In this document: in pieces, positions 25,515 through 35,152 of the stretch
Numbering within the stretch: the stretch's first letter is position 1
Layout of the letters: each line of letters begins with the position of its first letter
Origin: Lichenibacterium dinghuense
GTDB taxonomy: Bacteria; Pseudomonadota; Alphaproteobacteria; Rhizobiales; Beijerinckiaceae
Assembly (NCBI RefSeq): GCF_021730615.1
Contig: NZ_JAJLMN010000001.1
Location: 1,231,001-1,295,000, forward strand
Length of the DNA: 64,000 nucleotides
Reading direction: 5' to 3'
The notes under the pieces: model-generated
Seen by the model: the letters and a program-made list of their open reading frames with translations, nothing else
Databases searched by the model: none
Told to the model about the DNA's origin: nothing
Program-made: the position numbers and the translations under genes

Positions 25515-27536
25515 ATGGCTGAGATGATCGGGGTGGACATCGGCGGGACCTTCGCCGACTTCGCGGCGCTGGACCCCGCGACGGGCCGCCTCACGACCCT
25601 CAAGGTCCTGACCACCCCGGCCGCCCCCGGACGGGACGTGGCCGAGGGGCTGCGCCGGCTCGCGGCGGGCGGCATCGCCCTGTCGGACGTGGAGCGCTTC
25701 GTGCACGGGACCACGGTGGGCGTCAACACCATCATCCAGCGCCGCGGCGCCCGCCTCGCCCTCTTCACCACGGCGGGCTTCACCGACCTTTTGGAGCTGG
25801 CGCGCCTGCGCATGCCCGATCCCTACAGCCTGTTCTGCGAGCGCCCGGCCCCGCTGATCGCGCGCGAGCACGTCTTCGGCATCGGGGAGCGTATGGCGCA
25901 CGACGGCGCGACGCTGCTCGCCCCGGACGAGGCCGACGTGGCGCGGGCCGTCGCGGCCGCCCAGCGCGCCGGCTGCGAGGGCGTGGTGGTGTCGTTCCTC
26001 CACGCCTGGCGCAACCCGCTCCACGAGGTGCGGGTCGCCGCCATGATCGCGGCCTCCGACCCGGAGCTCACGGTCTTCCGCGGGAGCGAGATCTGGCCCG
26101 CCATCCGGGAATACGAGCGCACCACGACGGCGGTGTTGAACGCCTACGTGCATCCGCGCATCTCGGACTACCTCGCCCGGGTCGAGGCGGAGATCGGCAG
26201 GGCCGGGATCGCCGCCCCGCTGCTGCTGACCACGTCGGCCGGCGGCACCATGACGGCCGGGGCGGGGCGGCGCGACTGCGTCGGCATGCTGCTGTCCGGC
26301 ACCGCATCCGGCGTGGTGGGCGCCGGCGTCGTCGCCCGGGCGGCCGGGGCGCGCTCCGTTCTGACCCTCGACATCGGCGGGACCAGCGCCGACGTGGCGC
26401 TGCTGGAGGACGGCCAGCCGTCCTTCTCGACCGGCCATGCCGTCGGCGAGTTCCCGCTCGCCACGACGACCGTGGCGGTGATGTCCTCCGGCCAGGGCGG
26501 CGGCTCGGTCGTCTGGATCGACGGCCAGGGCGTGCTGCAGGTCGGCCCCGTCAGCGCGGGGTCGACGCCGGGGCCCGCGTGCTTCGGCCGCGGCGGGACG
26601 CGCCTGACGGTGACGGACGCCGCCCTGCTGGCGGGCATCCTCGGCCACGGCTCCCTCGGCTTCGGCGCCATCGCGCCCGACCGGGCCCTCGCCGAAGCCG
26701 CCGCGTCCCCCGTCGCGAAGCAACTCGGCATGGGCGTCGCGGAGCTCGCCGAGGGCGTGCTGCGCGTCGCCGTCAGCGGCATGCTGGTGCCCATCGAGCA
26801 GCTCCTCGCGCGGGCCGGCGTCCACGCCAGCGAGCTGACCCTGATGCCCTTCGGCGGTGCCGGCCCCATGCTGGGCGCCCTCCTGGCCGAGGCCGCCGGC
26901 ATGACGCGCGTCCTCGTCCCCGCCTCGCCCGGCACGCTCTGCGCGCTCGGCGCCGTCGCCGCCGCCGTCCGGGTCGACCGCATGCGCACGGTCCTGCTGC
27001 CCTTCGACGACGACGGCTGGCCCGGGCTGCAGGCGATCCTGGCGGAGCTCGCGGCCGAGGCCGCGGCGGCCGTGGCCGACATGGCGGGCCCGGGCACGTC
27101 CGACCTCGTGCCGGCCGCGGACATCCGCTACCGCGGACAATCGTTCGAGCTGACCGTGCCGACCGCCGGCTGCGCCGGGCCCGCCGACCTCGCGACCCTG
27201 TTCCACGCCGCGCACGAGCGCGCCTTCGGCCATGCCGAGGAGGACGCGCCCCTGCAGGTCGTCAGCCTCAGGGTGTCGGCGTCGCGCCCGGCCCCGCCCG
27301 TGGCCATGCCGCGACGGGACGGGGCGGCCCATCCGGCGCGGTCCGGCGGCACGGCGCGGCTCTACGCCGGCGGGGCCTGGTGCGAGGCGGCGCTGTTCGA
27401 GCGGGCCGACCTCGACCCCGGCGCCGAGCTGTCCGGCCCCGCCATCGTCAGCCAGGCCGACTGCACGATCCTGATCCCCCACGGCTGGCGCGCCCGCGTG
27501 GACGGCTTCCGCAACATCGAGATGGAGCACGCGTGA
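25515..27536 (+). CDS. hyuA: Hydantoinase/oxoprolinase subunit A
   Basis: 673 residues, standard for HyuA. MIGVDIGGTFADF is the N-terminal acetate/sugar-kinase-like ATP site and LTLDIGGTSADVAL the second phosphate loop; MPFGGAGPMLGALLAE is the C-terminal family motif. With HyuB it forms an ATP-dependent ring-opening enzyme acting on N-methylhydantoin, 5-oxoproline or related lactams in the cytoplasm. GGGGAGAGG lies before the ATG. Its TGA overlaps the ATG of hyuB by one base (TGATG), so the two subunits are coupled. The exact substrate (N-methylhydantoin versus 5-oxoproline versus another lactam) cannot be read from sequence. Confidence 0.92.
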   Translation: MAEMIGVDIGGTFADFAALDPATGRLTTLKVLTTPAAPGRDVAEGLRRLAAGGIALSDVERFVHGTTVGVNTIIQRRGARLALFTTAGFTDLLELARLRMPDPYSLFCERPAPLIAREHVFGIGERMAHDGATLLAPDEADVARAVAAAQRAGCEGVVVSFLHAWRNPLHEVRVAAMIAASDPELTVFRGSEIWPAIREYERTTTAVLNAYVHPRISDYLARVEAEIGRAGIAAPLLLTTSAGGTMTAGAGRRDCVGMLLSGTASGVVGAGVVARAAGARSVLTLDIGGTSADVALLEDGQPSFSTGHAVGEFPLATTTVAVMSSGQGGGSVVWIDGQGVLQVGPVSAGSTPGPACFGRGGTRLTVTDAALLAGILGHGSLGFGAIAPDRALAEAAASPVAKQLGMGVAELAEGVLRVAVSGMLVPIEQLLARAGVHASELTLMPFGGAGPMLGALLAEAAGMTRVLVPASPGTLCALGAVAAAVRVDRMRTVLLPFDDDGWPGLQAILAELAAEAAAAVADMAGPGTSDLVPAADIRYRGQSFELTVPTAGCAGPADLATLFHAAHERAFGHAEEDAPLQVVSLRVSASRPAPPVAMPRRDGAAHPARSGGTARLYAGGAWCEAALFERADLDPGAELSGPAIVSQADCTILIPHGWRARVDGFRNIEMEHA

Positions 27537-29524
27537 TGCGCACCGACCCCGTCACCCTCCAGGTCCTGCGCAACCACACGCGCGCGGCCGCGGAAAGCAT
27601 GGCCACCACGCTCTACCGGACGGCGCACTCCACCTTCGTAAAGGAGACGGAGGACTTCACGATCCAGCTCCTCGATGCGCGGGGCAAGTCCTGCGCCGTG
27701 CCGATCGACCTCGGGGCCACCTGGTATCCGGGCCTCGACTACGAGGCGGCGCTGGCCCTGGTGCCGGGAGGCTACGCGCCCGGCGACATCGCCATGACGA
27801 ACGACCCTTATTCCGGCTACCTCGCCACGCACACGCCCGACGTCGTGCTGTGGAAGCCGATCTTCCACGACGGCCGCGTGATCGCCTTCGCGGGCGGCCA
27901 CATCCACAACGTGGACGTCGGGGGCGCGGTGCCGGCCAGCCTGTCGCGGACGCTGACGGAGGTGCACCAGGAGGGCATCCGGATACCGCCCAGCAAGCTG
28001 TATCGCGAGGGCGTGCTCGACGAGCAGCTCGTGCGCCTGATGATGGCCAACGTCCGCGTGCCGGAACAGAACTGGGGCGACCTGAAGGCCCTGGTGGCCG
28101 CCGTCAACACGGGCGAGCGCCGGGTCCTCGACCTCGTGCGCCGCTTCGGCGTTTCCACGGTGGAGGACGGCCTCGCCGACCTCCTCGACTACGCCGAGGG
28201 CCAGGCCCGCGCCGTGCTGGCCGGCCTGCCGGACGGCGACTTCCGCTTCGTCGAATATTCCGACGAGGACGGCGCCGACGGCGACCCGCTCCGGCTGTGC
28301 CTGACGCTGCGGATCCGGGGCGACGAGGCCGAGCTCGACTTCGCCGGCACCGACCCGCAGACCCTGTCGTCCCTCAACGTGCCGACCGGCGGCCATCCCC
28401 GGCATTCCCTGCTGCTCGTCGGAATCTACTACGTCCTTTCCGCGCTCCATCCCGGCATCACGCTGAACTTCGGCACGACCCGCCCCTTCACCTGCAAGGT
28501 GCCGGAGGGCAGCGTGCTCAACCCGTCCTTCCCGGCGGCCGTCGGCATGCGGAGCCTGACCTGCGGGCGGCTGCGCAGCCTCATCTTCGGCGCCTTCGCG
28601 GCGGCTGCCCCCGACCGCATGCCGGCCGCGCCCGCGGGCGCCACCTCCATCATCAACATGGCGGCCCAGGACCCGCGCACCGGACGGCGGACCATCACGG
28701 CCATCGCCCCCATCGTGGGCGGCGGCGGCGGCATGCCCCACCGCGACGGCACGGACGGGTCCGGCGCGGACGCCGCCTACCTCAAGAACAGCCCGATCGA
28801 GGTCACGGAATCCGAGGCACCGGCCCGCATCCTGCGCTACGGGCTGATGCCGGACACCGGCGGCCCCGGCACCCATCGCGGCGGCATGGCGCAGGTGATC
28901 GAGTTCTGCTCGACCGCGCCGGACGCCTTCGTGACCGCGCGCAACCGCGACCGGAGCCGGTTCCAGCCCTGGGGCACGCTCGGCGGGGCGCCGGGCTGCA
29001 GCGGCAGCTTCACCCTGAACCCGGGGCGCCCCGGCGAGCGGGACCTCGGCAACACCGACGCGCTGCGGCTCGCGCCGGGCGACGTCCTGCGCGTCATCTC
29101 GCCGGGCGGCGGCGGCCGCGGCGACCCCTTCCTCCGCGATCCTGCCGCGGTGCTGCGCGACGTCCGCGCCGGGCTCGTCACGCCGGAGGCGGCGCTCCGG
29201 CAGTACGGCGTCGCGCTCCGGGACGGCGGCGGCGAGGTCGACGAGGCCGAGACGGCGCGCCTGCGCGCCGACCCGCCGAACCTTCCGGCCCTGGCGCTCG
29301 GCGAGGCCCGGCTGGAGCACGAGCGGCGGTGGGACGAGGCCGCCTACGCGGCGATGCACGAGGCGCTCGCCACCCTGCCGGTGAGCTGGCGCGCCGCGGT
29401 GAAGAAGCAGCTCTTCGCGGCGGTGCGGGCCGCACCCGCGGAGCGGCCGGCCGCCGCGGTGGTCCGCGAAGCCTTCACGGCCATCCAGGCCGCGAGCGAC
29501 GGCCTCGGCCGGGCGCGCCAGTGA
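27536..29524 (+). CDS. hyuB: Hydantoinase/oxoprolinase subunit B
   Basis: 662 residues from ATG 27536. The N-terminal ~530 residues match HyuB (DPVTLQVLRNHTRAAAESMATTLYRTAHS, NDPYSGYLATHTPDV, GHIHNVDVGG, FAGTDPQT, GGPGTHRGGMAQV, SPGGGGRGDP), including the histidine/aspartate cluster expected for the metal-dependent catalytic subunit. The last ~100 residues (from about 560) are a helical tail rich in Ala, Arg and Glu. This makes the protein longer than the usual ~530-570 residues. The enzyme opens hydantoin or lactam rings with HyuA. A FAD amine oxidase gene follows after 62 bases. Confidence 0.92.
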   Translation: MRTDPVTLQVLRNHTRAAAESMATTLYRTAHSTFVKETEDFTIQLLDARGKSCAVPIDLGATWYPGLDYEAALALVPGGYAPGDIAMTNDPYSGYLATHTPDVVLWKPIFHDGRVIAFAGGHIHNVDVGGAVPASLSRTLTEVHQEGIRIPPSKLYREGVLDEQLVRLMMANVRVPEQNWGDLKALVAAVNTGERRVLDLVRRFGVSTVEDGLADLLDYAEGQARAVLAGLPDGDFRFVEYSDEDGADGDPLRLCLTLRIRGDEAELDFAGTDPQTLSSLNVPTGGHPRHSLLLVGIYYVLSALHPGITLNFGTTRPFTCKVPEGSVLNPSFPAAVGMRSLTCGRLRSLIFGAFAAAAPDRMPAAPAGATSIINMAAQDPRTGRRTITAIAPIVGGGGGMPHRDGTDGSGADAAYLKNSPIEVTESEAPARILRYGLMPDTGGPGTHRGGMAQVIEFCSTAPDAFVTARNRDRSRFQPWGTLGGAPGCSGSFTLNPGRPGERDLGNTDALRLAPGDVLRVISPGGGGRGDPFLRDPAAVLRDVRAGLVTPEAALRQYGVALRDGGGEVDEAETARLRADPPNLPALALGEARLEHERRWDEAAYAAMHEALATLPVSWRAAVKKQLFAAVRAAPAERPAAAVVREAFTAIQAASDGLGRARQ

Positions 29525-29586
29525 CGGCCCGCCTGGCCGCGCCACCGCGGGCGCGGCCTGGAGCCTGAACCCACAAGGATCCGCCG

Positions 29587-30915
29587 ATGGCCCGCACCGA
29601 CATCTTCGCCGACGACTTCTCGACGACGCCCTGGTGGTGGCACGGCTTCCGCCCGCCGGCCGAGGCGCCCGACGCGCTGCCGCGGCGGGTCGGCACCCTC
29701 GTGGTCGGCGCCGGCTACGCCGGCACAGCCTGCGCCCTGCGCCTCGCGGAAGCCGGCGACGACGTGCTGGTGCTGGACGCCGGGGCGCTGGGGCACGGCG
29801 CCAGCAGCCGCTCGGGCGGGCAGGTGTCGGGCGGCATCAACGTCGGCAAGAGCCCGTCCGGCAGGCCCGTGGACCCCGGACGCAAGGCCGCCCTGCTGCG
29901 CGACGCCGCCGAAGGCTTCACGCTCTTCGAGAGCCTGCTCGAGCGCCACCAGATCCGCTGCGGCTATCACAGGTCCGGCCGGCTGAACGCCTTCTGGACG
30001 CCGGTCCACGCGGCCGGCTGGCGGGGTCGCCTCGACGAGCTGAACCGGCACGCGGCCTCGGACGTGCGGCTGATCGGCCGCGACGAAGCGCGCGCCGAGC
30101 TCGGCAGCGACTTCTACCACGGCGCCGCCGCGATCGGCCGCGCCGGCCACGTGCAGCCGGCGGAGTTCTACGGCGGCCTCATGGGCGCGGCCCGGCGGGC
30201 AGGCGCGAGGATGCACGGGATGACGCCCGTGCGGAGGGTCGGGCGCGTGCCCGGCGGCTATGCGGCGGTGACCGACCGCGGCGAGGTCTTCGCCGACCGG
30301 ATCGTCTTCGCCACCAACGCCTACGTGGCGGCCGAGCGGCGCGGCCTGGCGCCGGACCTGCGTCGCGGCATCGTCCCGGTCACGACCCACATGATCGCCA
30401 CCGAGGAGATGCCGGCCGACCTCGCCCGAACCGTGCTGCCGACGAACCGCGGCGTGTCCGAGTCGCGCCGGGTGATCAACCACTACCGCCTGTCGCCGGA
30501 CGGGCGGCGCCTGCTGTTCGGGGGGCGCGCGAGCTTCTTCCCGCTCGACGAGCGGCGCACGGCCGCGCTTCTCCACCGCGCCATGGTGGCGCGCTTCCCC
30601 CAGCTCGCCGGCACCCGGATCACCAACAGCTGGGGGGGCCGCGTCGCCATCACGCTCGACCGGCTGCCGCATATCGGCGGGGGCGAAGGCCGCTTCTTCG
30701 CGCTCGGCTGCCAGGGCAGCGGGGTCACGATGATGACCTACCTGGGCCACGCCCTGGCCGGGAAGATCCTCGCCGGCGGGACCGGCCCCGTGAACAGCTA
30801 CGACACCGGGCTGCCGCCCCACCATCCGCTCTACGACGGGACGCCGTGGTTCATGCCGGCCCTGGGCTCCTGGTACCAGTTCCAGGACCGCCGCGACCGT
30901 GAGGTGCCGCGGTAG
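29587..30915 (+). CDS. FAD-dependent amine/amino-acid oxidoreductase (DAO/PuuB-like)
   Basis: 442 residues. The N-terminal segment WWWHGFRPP precedes the FAD-binding motif LVVGAGYAGTACALRLAEAG, followed by SSRSGGQVSGGINVG, a feature of the gamma-glutamylputrescine oxidase/sarcosine-oxidase-like group. SWGGRVAITLDRLPHIG and GCQGSGVTMMTYLGHALA form the C-terminal FAD-contacting part. It should oxidise a secondary or primary amine or amino acid to an imine with release of H2O2 or electron transfer. AAGGAT lies before the ATG. It is co-oriented with hyuAB and ends tail-to-tail with the cupin gene. Confidence 0.85.
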   Translation: MARTDIFADDFSTTPWWWHGFRPPAEAPDALPRRVGTLVVGAGYAGTACALRLAEAGDDVLVLDAGALGHGASSRSGGQVSGGINVGKSPSGRPVDPGRKAALLRDAAEGFTLFESLLERHQIRCGYHRSGRLNAFWTPVHAAGWRGRLDELNRHAASDVRLIGRDEARAELGSDFYHGAAAIGRAGHVQPAEFYGGLMGAARRAGARMHGMTPVRRVGRVPGGYAAVTDRGEVFADRIVFATNAYVAAERRGLAPDLRRGIVPVTTHMIATEEMPADLARTVLPTNRGVSESRRVINHYRLSPDGRRLLFGGRASFFPLDERRTAALLHRAMVARFPQLAGTRITNSWGGRVAITLDRLPHIGGGEGRFFALGCQGSGVTMMTYLGHALAGKILAGGTGPVNSYDTGLPPHHPLYDGTPWFMPALGSWYQFQDRRDREVPR

Positions 30916-30933
30916 GCCCGGCGCGGCCGGGCC
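30915..30933. terminator. GC-rich hairpin between convergent genes
   Basis: GGCCCGGC (30915-30922), loop GCG, GCCGGGCC (30926-30933): a perfect 8-bp stem starting at the last base of the oxidoreductase stop codon and ending five bases before the stop of the convergent cupin gene. No T tract on either strand. Its position argues for a shared bidirectional transcript end. Confidence 0.55.
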
Positions 30934-30937
30934 CCGG

Positions 30938-31666
30938 TCAGCCCCTCGGCCGGTGGCTGACGTAGACCTTGCGGACGGGCACGTCGTTGTTCCAGGCGTA
31001 GACGGCCCCCCGCGGCACCAGGAAGGTCGATCCCGCGGCGAAGGTGCGGGCCTCCCCGGAGGCGTCCGTCAGGGTGACGGAGCCCGCCAGGAGGTGCATC
31101 AGTTCGGTGTGCGCGTAGGTGATCGCGCGGCGCCCGCCCGGCGTCGACGCCCAGACGCCCACGGTCCATTCCCCGTCCGCGGAGGCCTGGACGACGCGCT
31201 TGCCGCACCGAGGCGCCGGCGTGGTGAGGAGGGAGGCGTCGGGTCCCGGCGAAGGCTCGAGCGCCGCGTCGGGGTCGACCGCGACCGGAGCGTCGCCGTC
31301 CGCGGGGCCTGCGTAGGTTTGGAACACGAATTCGAGGTCGTCCGCCGCGGCCCAACGGAAGGCGGCGCCCTGCGGGATCACGGCGGCGTCGCCCGGACGG
31401 AGGTCGGAGAGGCCCGCGCAGGAGTGCAGCGTCAGGCGCCCGCGCGTGACCAGGATGAACTCGCTCCGCGGATGGCCGTCGATCGCGCCCTCGCCGGCCT
31501 GCAGCTGCGCGGTCCCGGTCGGCACGGCCGTGGCGCCGATGTCGAGGAGCACGCGCCGGGCCGGGAAGCCGCCGTCCCCGGCGGGAACCGCGCCCCGCTC
31601 CGGAAACGCGGGGGCGCTCCCGAGGTCGAAGAGCCTCGGGCGGCGGGCGGGAGCGTCGGCGTTCAT
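30938..31666 (-). CDS. Bicupin protein
   Basis: 242 residues from ATG 31666. Two beta-barrel cupin domains are visible: the first at ~45-120 (GAIDGHPRSEFILVTRGRLTLHS, LRPGDAAVIPQGAAF) and the second at ~165-240 (YAHTELMHLLAGSVTLTDASGE, FAAGSTFLVPRGAVYAW). The second is close to the DUF861/ureidoglycine-hydrolase-like group. The metal-ligand His/Glu residues are only partly visible, so catalysis is not certain. It lies between amine-oxidation genes and a HAD-family gene; a small-molecule lyase or binding role in the same pathway is plausible but unproven. Confidence 0.72.
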   Translation of the reverse strand: MNADAPARRPRLFDLGSAPAFPERGAVPAGDGGFPARRVLLDIGATAVPTGTAQLQAGEGAIDGHPRSEFILVTRGRLTLHSCAGLSDLRPGDAAVIPQGAAFRWAAADDLEFVFQTYAGPADGDAPVAVDPDAALEPSPGPDASLLTTPAPRCGKRVVQASADGEWTVGVWASTPGGRRAITYAHTELMHLLAGSVTLTDASGEARTFAAGSTFLVPRGAVYAWNNDVPVRKVYVSHRPRG

Positions 31667-31692
31667 GGATCGGGGTCCGTCGTCGGGGATGG

Positions 31693-32403
31693 TCAGGCCG
31701 CTCGGAAGGCCGCGTCCGCGGCGTCGGCGAGGGCCTTCATGGAGGGGAAGTGGAAATCCGGCGTCGTGAAGCGCGCGGGATCCGGCGTCGCGCCGTAGCC
31801 CTTCAGGCCCTGGCGGCGCTCGATCCAACAGGTCGCGTAGCCGAGCGCGTGGGCGACGCCGATGTCGTGGTACTGGCTCTGGGCCGTGTGCAGGATGTCG
31901 GACTGCCGGAAGCCGGAGGCCGACTGCCGGCCGAGGCTGTAGTGGAAGAACATCGGGTCCGGCTTCGGCCGGCCGGTCTCGTCCACGCAGACCGTGTCGT
32001 GGAACGGGTTCCCGAGGCGGTGGGCGTAGGCCGACAGGGCGACCCGGTCGGCGTTGGTCATGGCGACCAGCCGGTAGTGCCGCCTCAGCCGGCCCAGGGC
32101 TTCGGCGGAATCGGCGAAGGGCTGCCAGCCGAGCACGGAAGCCTGGAAGGCTTCCGCGTGCCGCCCCTCGCCGGGGAAGCCGAGGATCGCCGCGGCGTGG
32201 CGGTAGACGTCCCGCATGACCTCGCTGGAGCGCCCCCCATGCGCCTCGCGGCCCTTCATGTAGGCCGCGTAGATGGCGTCGTCGTCGAGGCGCTCGGCCG
32301 CGGCTCCCCCGAGGGTACGGAAGGCCGAGAGCACGCCCGAATCGAAGTCGATCAGCGTGCCGACGACGTCGAAGGTCAGGACTTTGAAGTCGGTGAGGCG
32401 CAT
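31693..32403 (-). CDS. HAD-superfamily hydrolase, haloacid dehalogenase type II
   Basis: 236 residues. LTFDVVGTLIDFDSGV holds the nucleophile aspartate (motif I; the usual second acid position is Val rather than Asp or Tyr). MTNADRVAL is motif II, and RPKPDPMFF with SQYHDIGVAHALGY gives motifs III and IV. The type II dehalogenase-like cap is between motifs I and II. The normal reaction is hydrolysis of a 2-haloacid or phosphoester; the context (amine oxidase, cupin, peptide transporter) makes dehalogenation unlikely. A similar HAD gene lies at 43242, again beside a FAD oxidoreductase. It is 59 bases downstream of the ABC transporter ATPase gene and probably co-transcribed with it. Confidence 0.85.
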   Translation of the reverse strand: MRLTDFKVLTFDVVGTLIDFDSGVLSAFRTLGGAAAERLDDDAIYAAYMKGREAHGGRSSEVMRDVYRHAAAILGFPGEGRHAEAFQASVLGWQPFADSAEALGRLRRHYRLVAMTNADRVALSAYAHRLGNPFHDTVCVDETGRPKPDPMFFHYSLGRQSASGFRQSDILHTAQSQYHDIGVAHALGYATCWIERRQGLKGYGATPDPARFTTPDFHFPSMKALADAADAAFRAA

Positions 32404-32462
32404 GGGCTGTACTCCGTTCGAGGCCGTCCGGCCGGGCATCGGCGAAGCGCTCGCCGGCGCCG

Positions 32463-34286
32463 TCAGGCCGCCGATGGCAGGTCCTGCGCGGCGCTCAGCT
32501 CGGCTTCGGTGCGGTGGCAGAGGATCCTCGCCCCCTTGGACAGGGACCGCACCGGCGGGGTCACGACGTCGCAGACCCCGGGCTCGCGCACCGGACAGCG
32601 CGGGTAGAAGGAGCAGCCCTGGCGGGCCGGGCGCGGGACCGCCTCGCCCCCGTCGTCCCGCCGCGGCAGGGCGTCGAGCCAGCCGGTGCGCAGGTGCGGC
32701 ACCGACGCGAGCAGCAGGTCCGAATAGGGATGGAGCGGGCGAGCCGCGAGCGCCGCCCGGCTCCCCATCTCCACCTGCTGGCCGGCGTAGAGGATCATGA
32801 CGTCGTCGCAGATCGACCGGACGGTCGACAGGTCGTGGCTGATGAACATCAGCGACAGGCCGAGCTCGCGCTTGAGGTCGGCGAGCAGGTCGAGCACGGC
32901 CGCGGCCACCACGGTGTCCAGCGCCGAGGTGATCTCGTCGCACAGGATCAGGCGCGGCTCCGCCGCCAGCGCGCGGGCGAAGTTGACGCGCTGTTTCTGG
33001 CCTCCGGACAGCTCGCCCGCGGTGCGGTCCGCGACCGCCCTCGGGAGCCTCACGAGGTCGAGCAGCTCGTCGGTCCGCCTTCTCTGCCGCTCGCCGCTCA
33101 TCCCGTGGAAGAACCGCAGCGGCCGGCCGATCAGGCGCGCCACGTCGTGGGCCGGGTTCAAGGCCGTGTCGGCCATCTGGAAGACCAGCTGGATCTGCCG
33201 CTGCTGCTCGCGCGTGCGCTCGGCGACCCGATGAGGCAGCGGGCGGCCGTCGAGCAGGATCTCACCGCGGGCGGCCGGCAGCAGCCCCGCCACGACGCGG
33301 GCGAGCGTGCTCTTGCCGCAGCCCGACTCGCCGATGACGCCGAGCGTCGCGGCCGGCGCGATGGAGAAGTCGACATCGTGGAGGATCGGCAGGTTGGGCA
33401 GCCCGTCGCGCTGGATGCCGCCGTAGCCCGCCACGAGCCCGCGCACTTCGAGGAGTGGGGCCTGCCGGGCCGGCTCGGCCGCCCGCGCCTCGGCATGGCG
33501 CCTCACGGGCTCGGCCGCCGCCACGAGGCTGCGCGTGTAGTCGTTCTCCGGCGCGGTCAGGATGGCCTGCGTCGGCCCGGTCTCGCGCATCGTGCCGTCC
33601 TTGAGGACGATGACGCGATCGGCCACCTGCGCCACCACGGCGAGGTCGTGGCTGACGTAGACCGCCGCCGTGGATGTGCCGCGGATGGCGGCCTTGAAGG
33701 CGCGCAGGACTTCGATCTGCGTCGTGACGTCGAGCGCCGTCGTCGGCTCGTCGAAGATGATCAGCTCCGGCGCGTTGATCATGGCCATCGCGGCCATCAG
33801 GCGCTGGAGCTGCCCGCCCGACACCTGATGCGGATACCGCGAGCCCACGCGCTCCGGGTCCGGCAGCGCCAGGGCGCGGAACAGTTCCACGGCGCGCGCC
33901 TTCGCGGCCGTCCTCGCCATCGTGCGGTGGATCAGCGCGGGCTCGATCACCTGGTCCATGATCGTGCGCGACGGGTTGAAGGCGGCCGCGGCGCTCTGCG
34001 CCACGTAGGCCACGCGGGCGCCGCGCAGCCGCGCGAGACCGGCGCGGTCGAGCGCCCTCACGTCGGTGCCGCCGACCGACAGGCTGCCGCCGACGATGCG
34101 GCACCCTTCGCGGGCGTAGCCCATCAGCGACAGCGCGATCGTGGTCTTGCCGGAGCCCGATTCGCCCACCAGCGCCACCACCTCGCCGCGGTCGAGCGCG
34201 AAGCCCACGCCGTCGACGATGGTCGACGTCACGCCGTCGCGCGAGGCGACGACCCTGAGATCCGAGACGCGGACGAGCGGCTCCAT
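32463..34286 (-). CDS. Dipeptide/oligopeptide ABC transporter, fused dual ATPase
   Basis: 607 residues from ATG 34286 (GAGG upstream). Two complete ABC ATPase domains are fused: the first with Walker A GESGSGKTT, signature VSGGQLQRLM and Walker B LIIFDEPTTALD, the second with GESGCGKST, LSGGQKQRVNFARAL and LILCDEITSALD. The cysteine-rich end CSFYPRCPVREPGVC is the oligopeptide-transporter C-terminal extension seen in DppD/OppD. It energises uptake of peptides or similar solutes with the two permeases upstream. Its start overlaps the region of the preceding permease stop. Confidence 0.93.
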   Translation of the reverse strand: MEPLVRVSDLRVVASRDGVTSTIVDGVGFALDRGEVVALVGESGSGKTTIALSLMGYAREGCRIVGGSLSVGGTDVRALDRAGLARLRGARVAYVAQSAAAAFNPSRTIMDQVIEPALIHRTMARTAAKARAVELFRALALPDPERVGSRYPHQVSGGQLQRLMAAMAMINAPELIIFDEPTTALDVTTQIEVLRAFKAAIRGTSTAAVYVSHDLAVVAQVADRVIVLKDGTMRETGPTQAILTAPENDYTRSLVAAAEPVRRHAEARAAEPARQAPLLEVRGLVAGYGGIQRDGLPNLPILHDVDFSIAPAATLGVIGESGCGKSTLARVVAGLLPAARGEILLDGRPLPHRVAERTREQQRQIQLVFQMADTALNPAHDVARLIGRPLRFFHGMSGERQRRRTDELLDLVRLPRAVADRTAGELSGGQKQRVNFARALAAEPRLILCDEITSALDTVVAAAVLDLLADLKRELGLSLMFISHDLSTVRSICDDVMILYAGQQVEMGSRAALAARPLHPYSDLLLASVPHLRTGWLDALPRRDDGGEAVPRPARQGCSFYPRCPVREPGVCDVVTPPVRSLSKGARILCHRTEAELSAAQDLPSAA

Positions 34287-34294
34287 TCCAGTCC

Positions 34295-35152
34295 TCAACG
34301 CTTGCGGCCGAAGGTGCCGTCGATGAACAGGTTGACGCTCACCGTCAGGCTGGCGATGGCGAGCGCGGGCACGATCACGGCCGGCGCGCCGTAGGCCAGT
34401 CCGTCGAGGTTCTCGCGCACGAGTGACCCCCAGTCGGCGGCGGGCGGCTGGATGCCGAGCCCGAGGAACGACAGGCCCGACAGGAACAGCACCACGTAGA
34501 CGAAGCGCAGGCCGAAGTCGGTCAGCACGGGCACGACGATGTTGGGCAGCACTTCGCCGACCACGATGGTGAGGTGCCCCTCCCCCCGCGCCCGCGCGAC
34601 TGCGATGTAGTCCAGCGCGTTGATGCCGACGCCCAGCGAGCGGGCGAGCCGGAAGGCGCCCGGCGTGTAGACCACCGCCGCGATGGCGATCAGCATGGGC
34701 AGCGAGGAGCCCACCGCCGCCACGGCGACGAGGCCGAACATCAGGCTCGGCATGGAGATCACGGCGTCGAGCCCGCGGCTGAGCAGCCGGTCCGTCCAGC
34801 CGCCGGCCACCACCGCGGTGAGGCCGAGCAGCGTCCCGGCGCCGGACGCCAGCGCGGTGGCGACCGCCGCGATCCCGAGCGTGTAGGGGGCGCCGAAGAG
34901 GATGCGGCTCAGCACGTCGCGCCCGAGGTAATCGGTGCCGAGCGGGAAGGCGCGCGAGGCGTCCCCGAACACGTCGGGATCGACGATCTCGCCCGGCCCG
35001 TGCGGGGCGAGGAAGGGGCCGACCAGCGCCACGGCGACCCAGAACAGGACGATGGCGGCGGACAGGTAGGCCGAGGCGGGCAGGCGCCGGAACCTCCGCC
35101 GCCGGGGACGGGTCGGGACCGCGGGTGTGGCGGGAAGGTCGGTCGCGCTCAT
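34295..35152 (-). CDS. Dipeptide-type ABC transporter permease (DppC-like)
   Basis: 285 residues with about six membrane helices. The N-terminal basic stretch RPRRRRFRRLP, first helix (YLSAAIVLFWVAVALVGPFL), then PFPLGTDYLGRDVLSRILFG is the hallmark of DppC/OppC permeases. The EAA loop region lies at DYIAVARARGEG, and LSFLGLGIQPPAADWGSLVREN is the C-terminal signature. It forms the channel together with the DppB-like partner, whose stop codon overlaps its start (ATGA). Confidence 0.92.
   Translation of the reverse strand: MSATDLPATPAVPTRPRRRRFRRLPASAYLSAAIVLFWVAVALVGPFLAPHGPGEIVDPDVFGDASRAFPLGTDYLGRDVLSRILFGAPYTLGIAAVATALASGAGTLLGLTAVVAGGWTDRLLSRGLDAVISMPSLMFGLVAVAAVGSSLPMLIAIAAVVYTPGAFRLARSLGVGINALDYIAVARARGEGHLTIVVGEVLPNIVVPVLTDFGLRFVYVVLFLSGLSFLGLGIQPPAADWGSLVRENLDGLAYGAPAVIVPALAIASLTVSVNLFIDGTFGRKR

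Noticed and set aside
24423..27530. A minus-strand open frame of over 1000 codons opposite LysR and hyuA
   Set aside because: Antisense shadow; composition dominated by Gly/Arg/Ala/Asp/His and no motifs.
31693..32403. Taking the two HAD-II proteins as real haloacid dehalogenases
   Set aside because: The family name is historical; neighbours are amine- and peptide-catabolism genes and key positions deviate, so I call only the superfamily.
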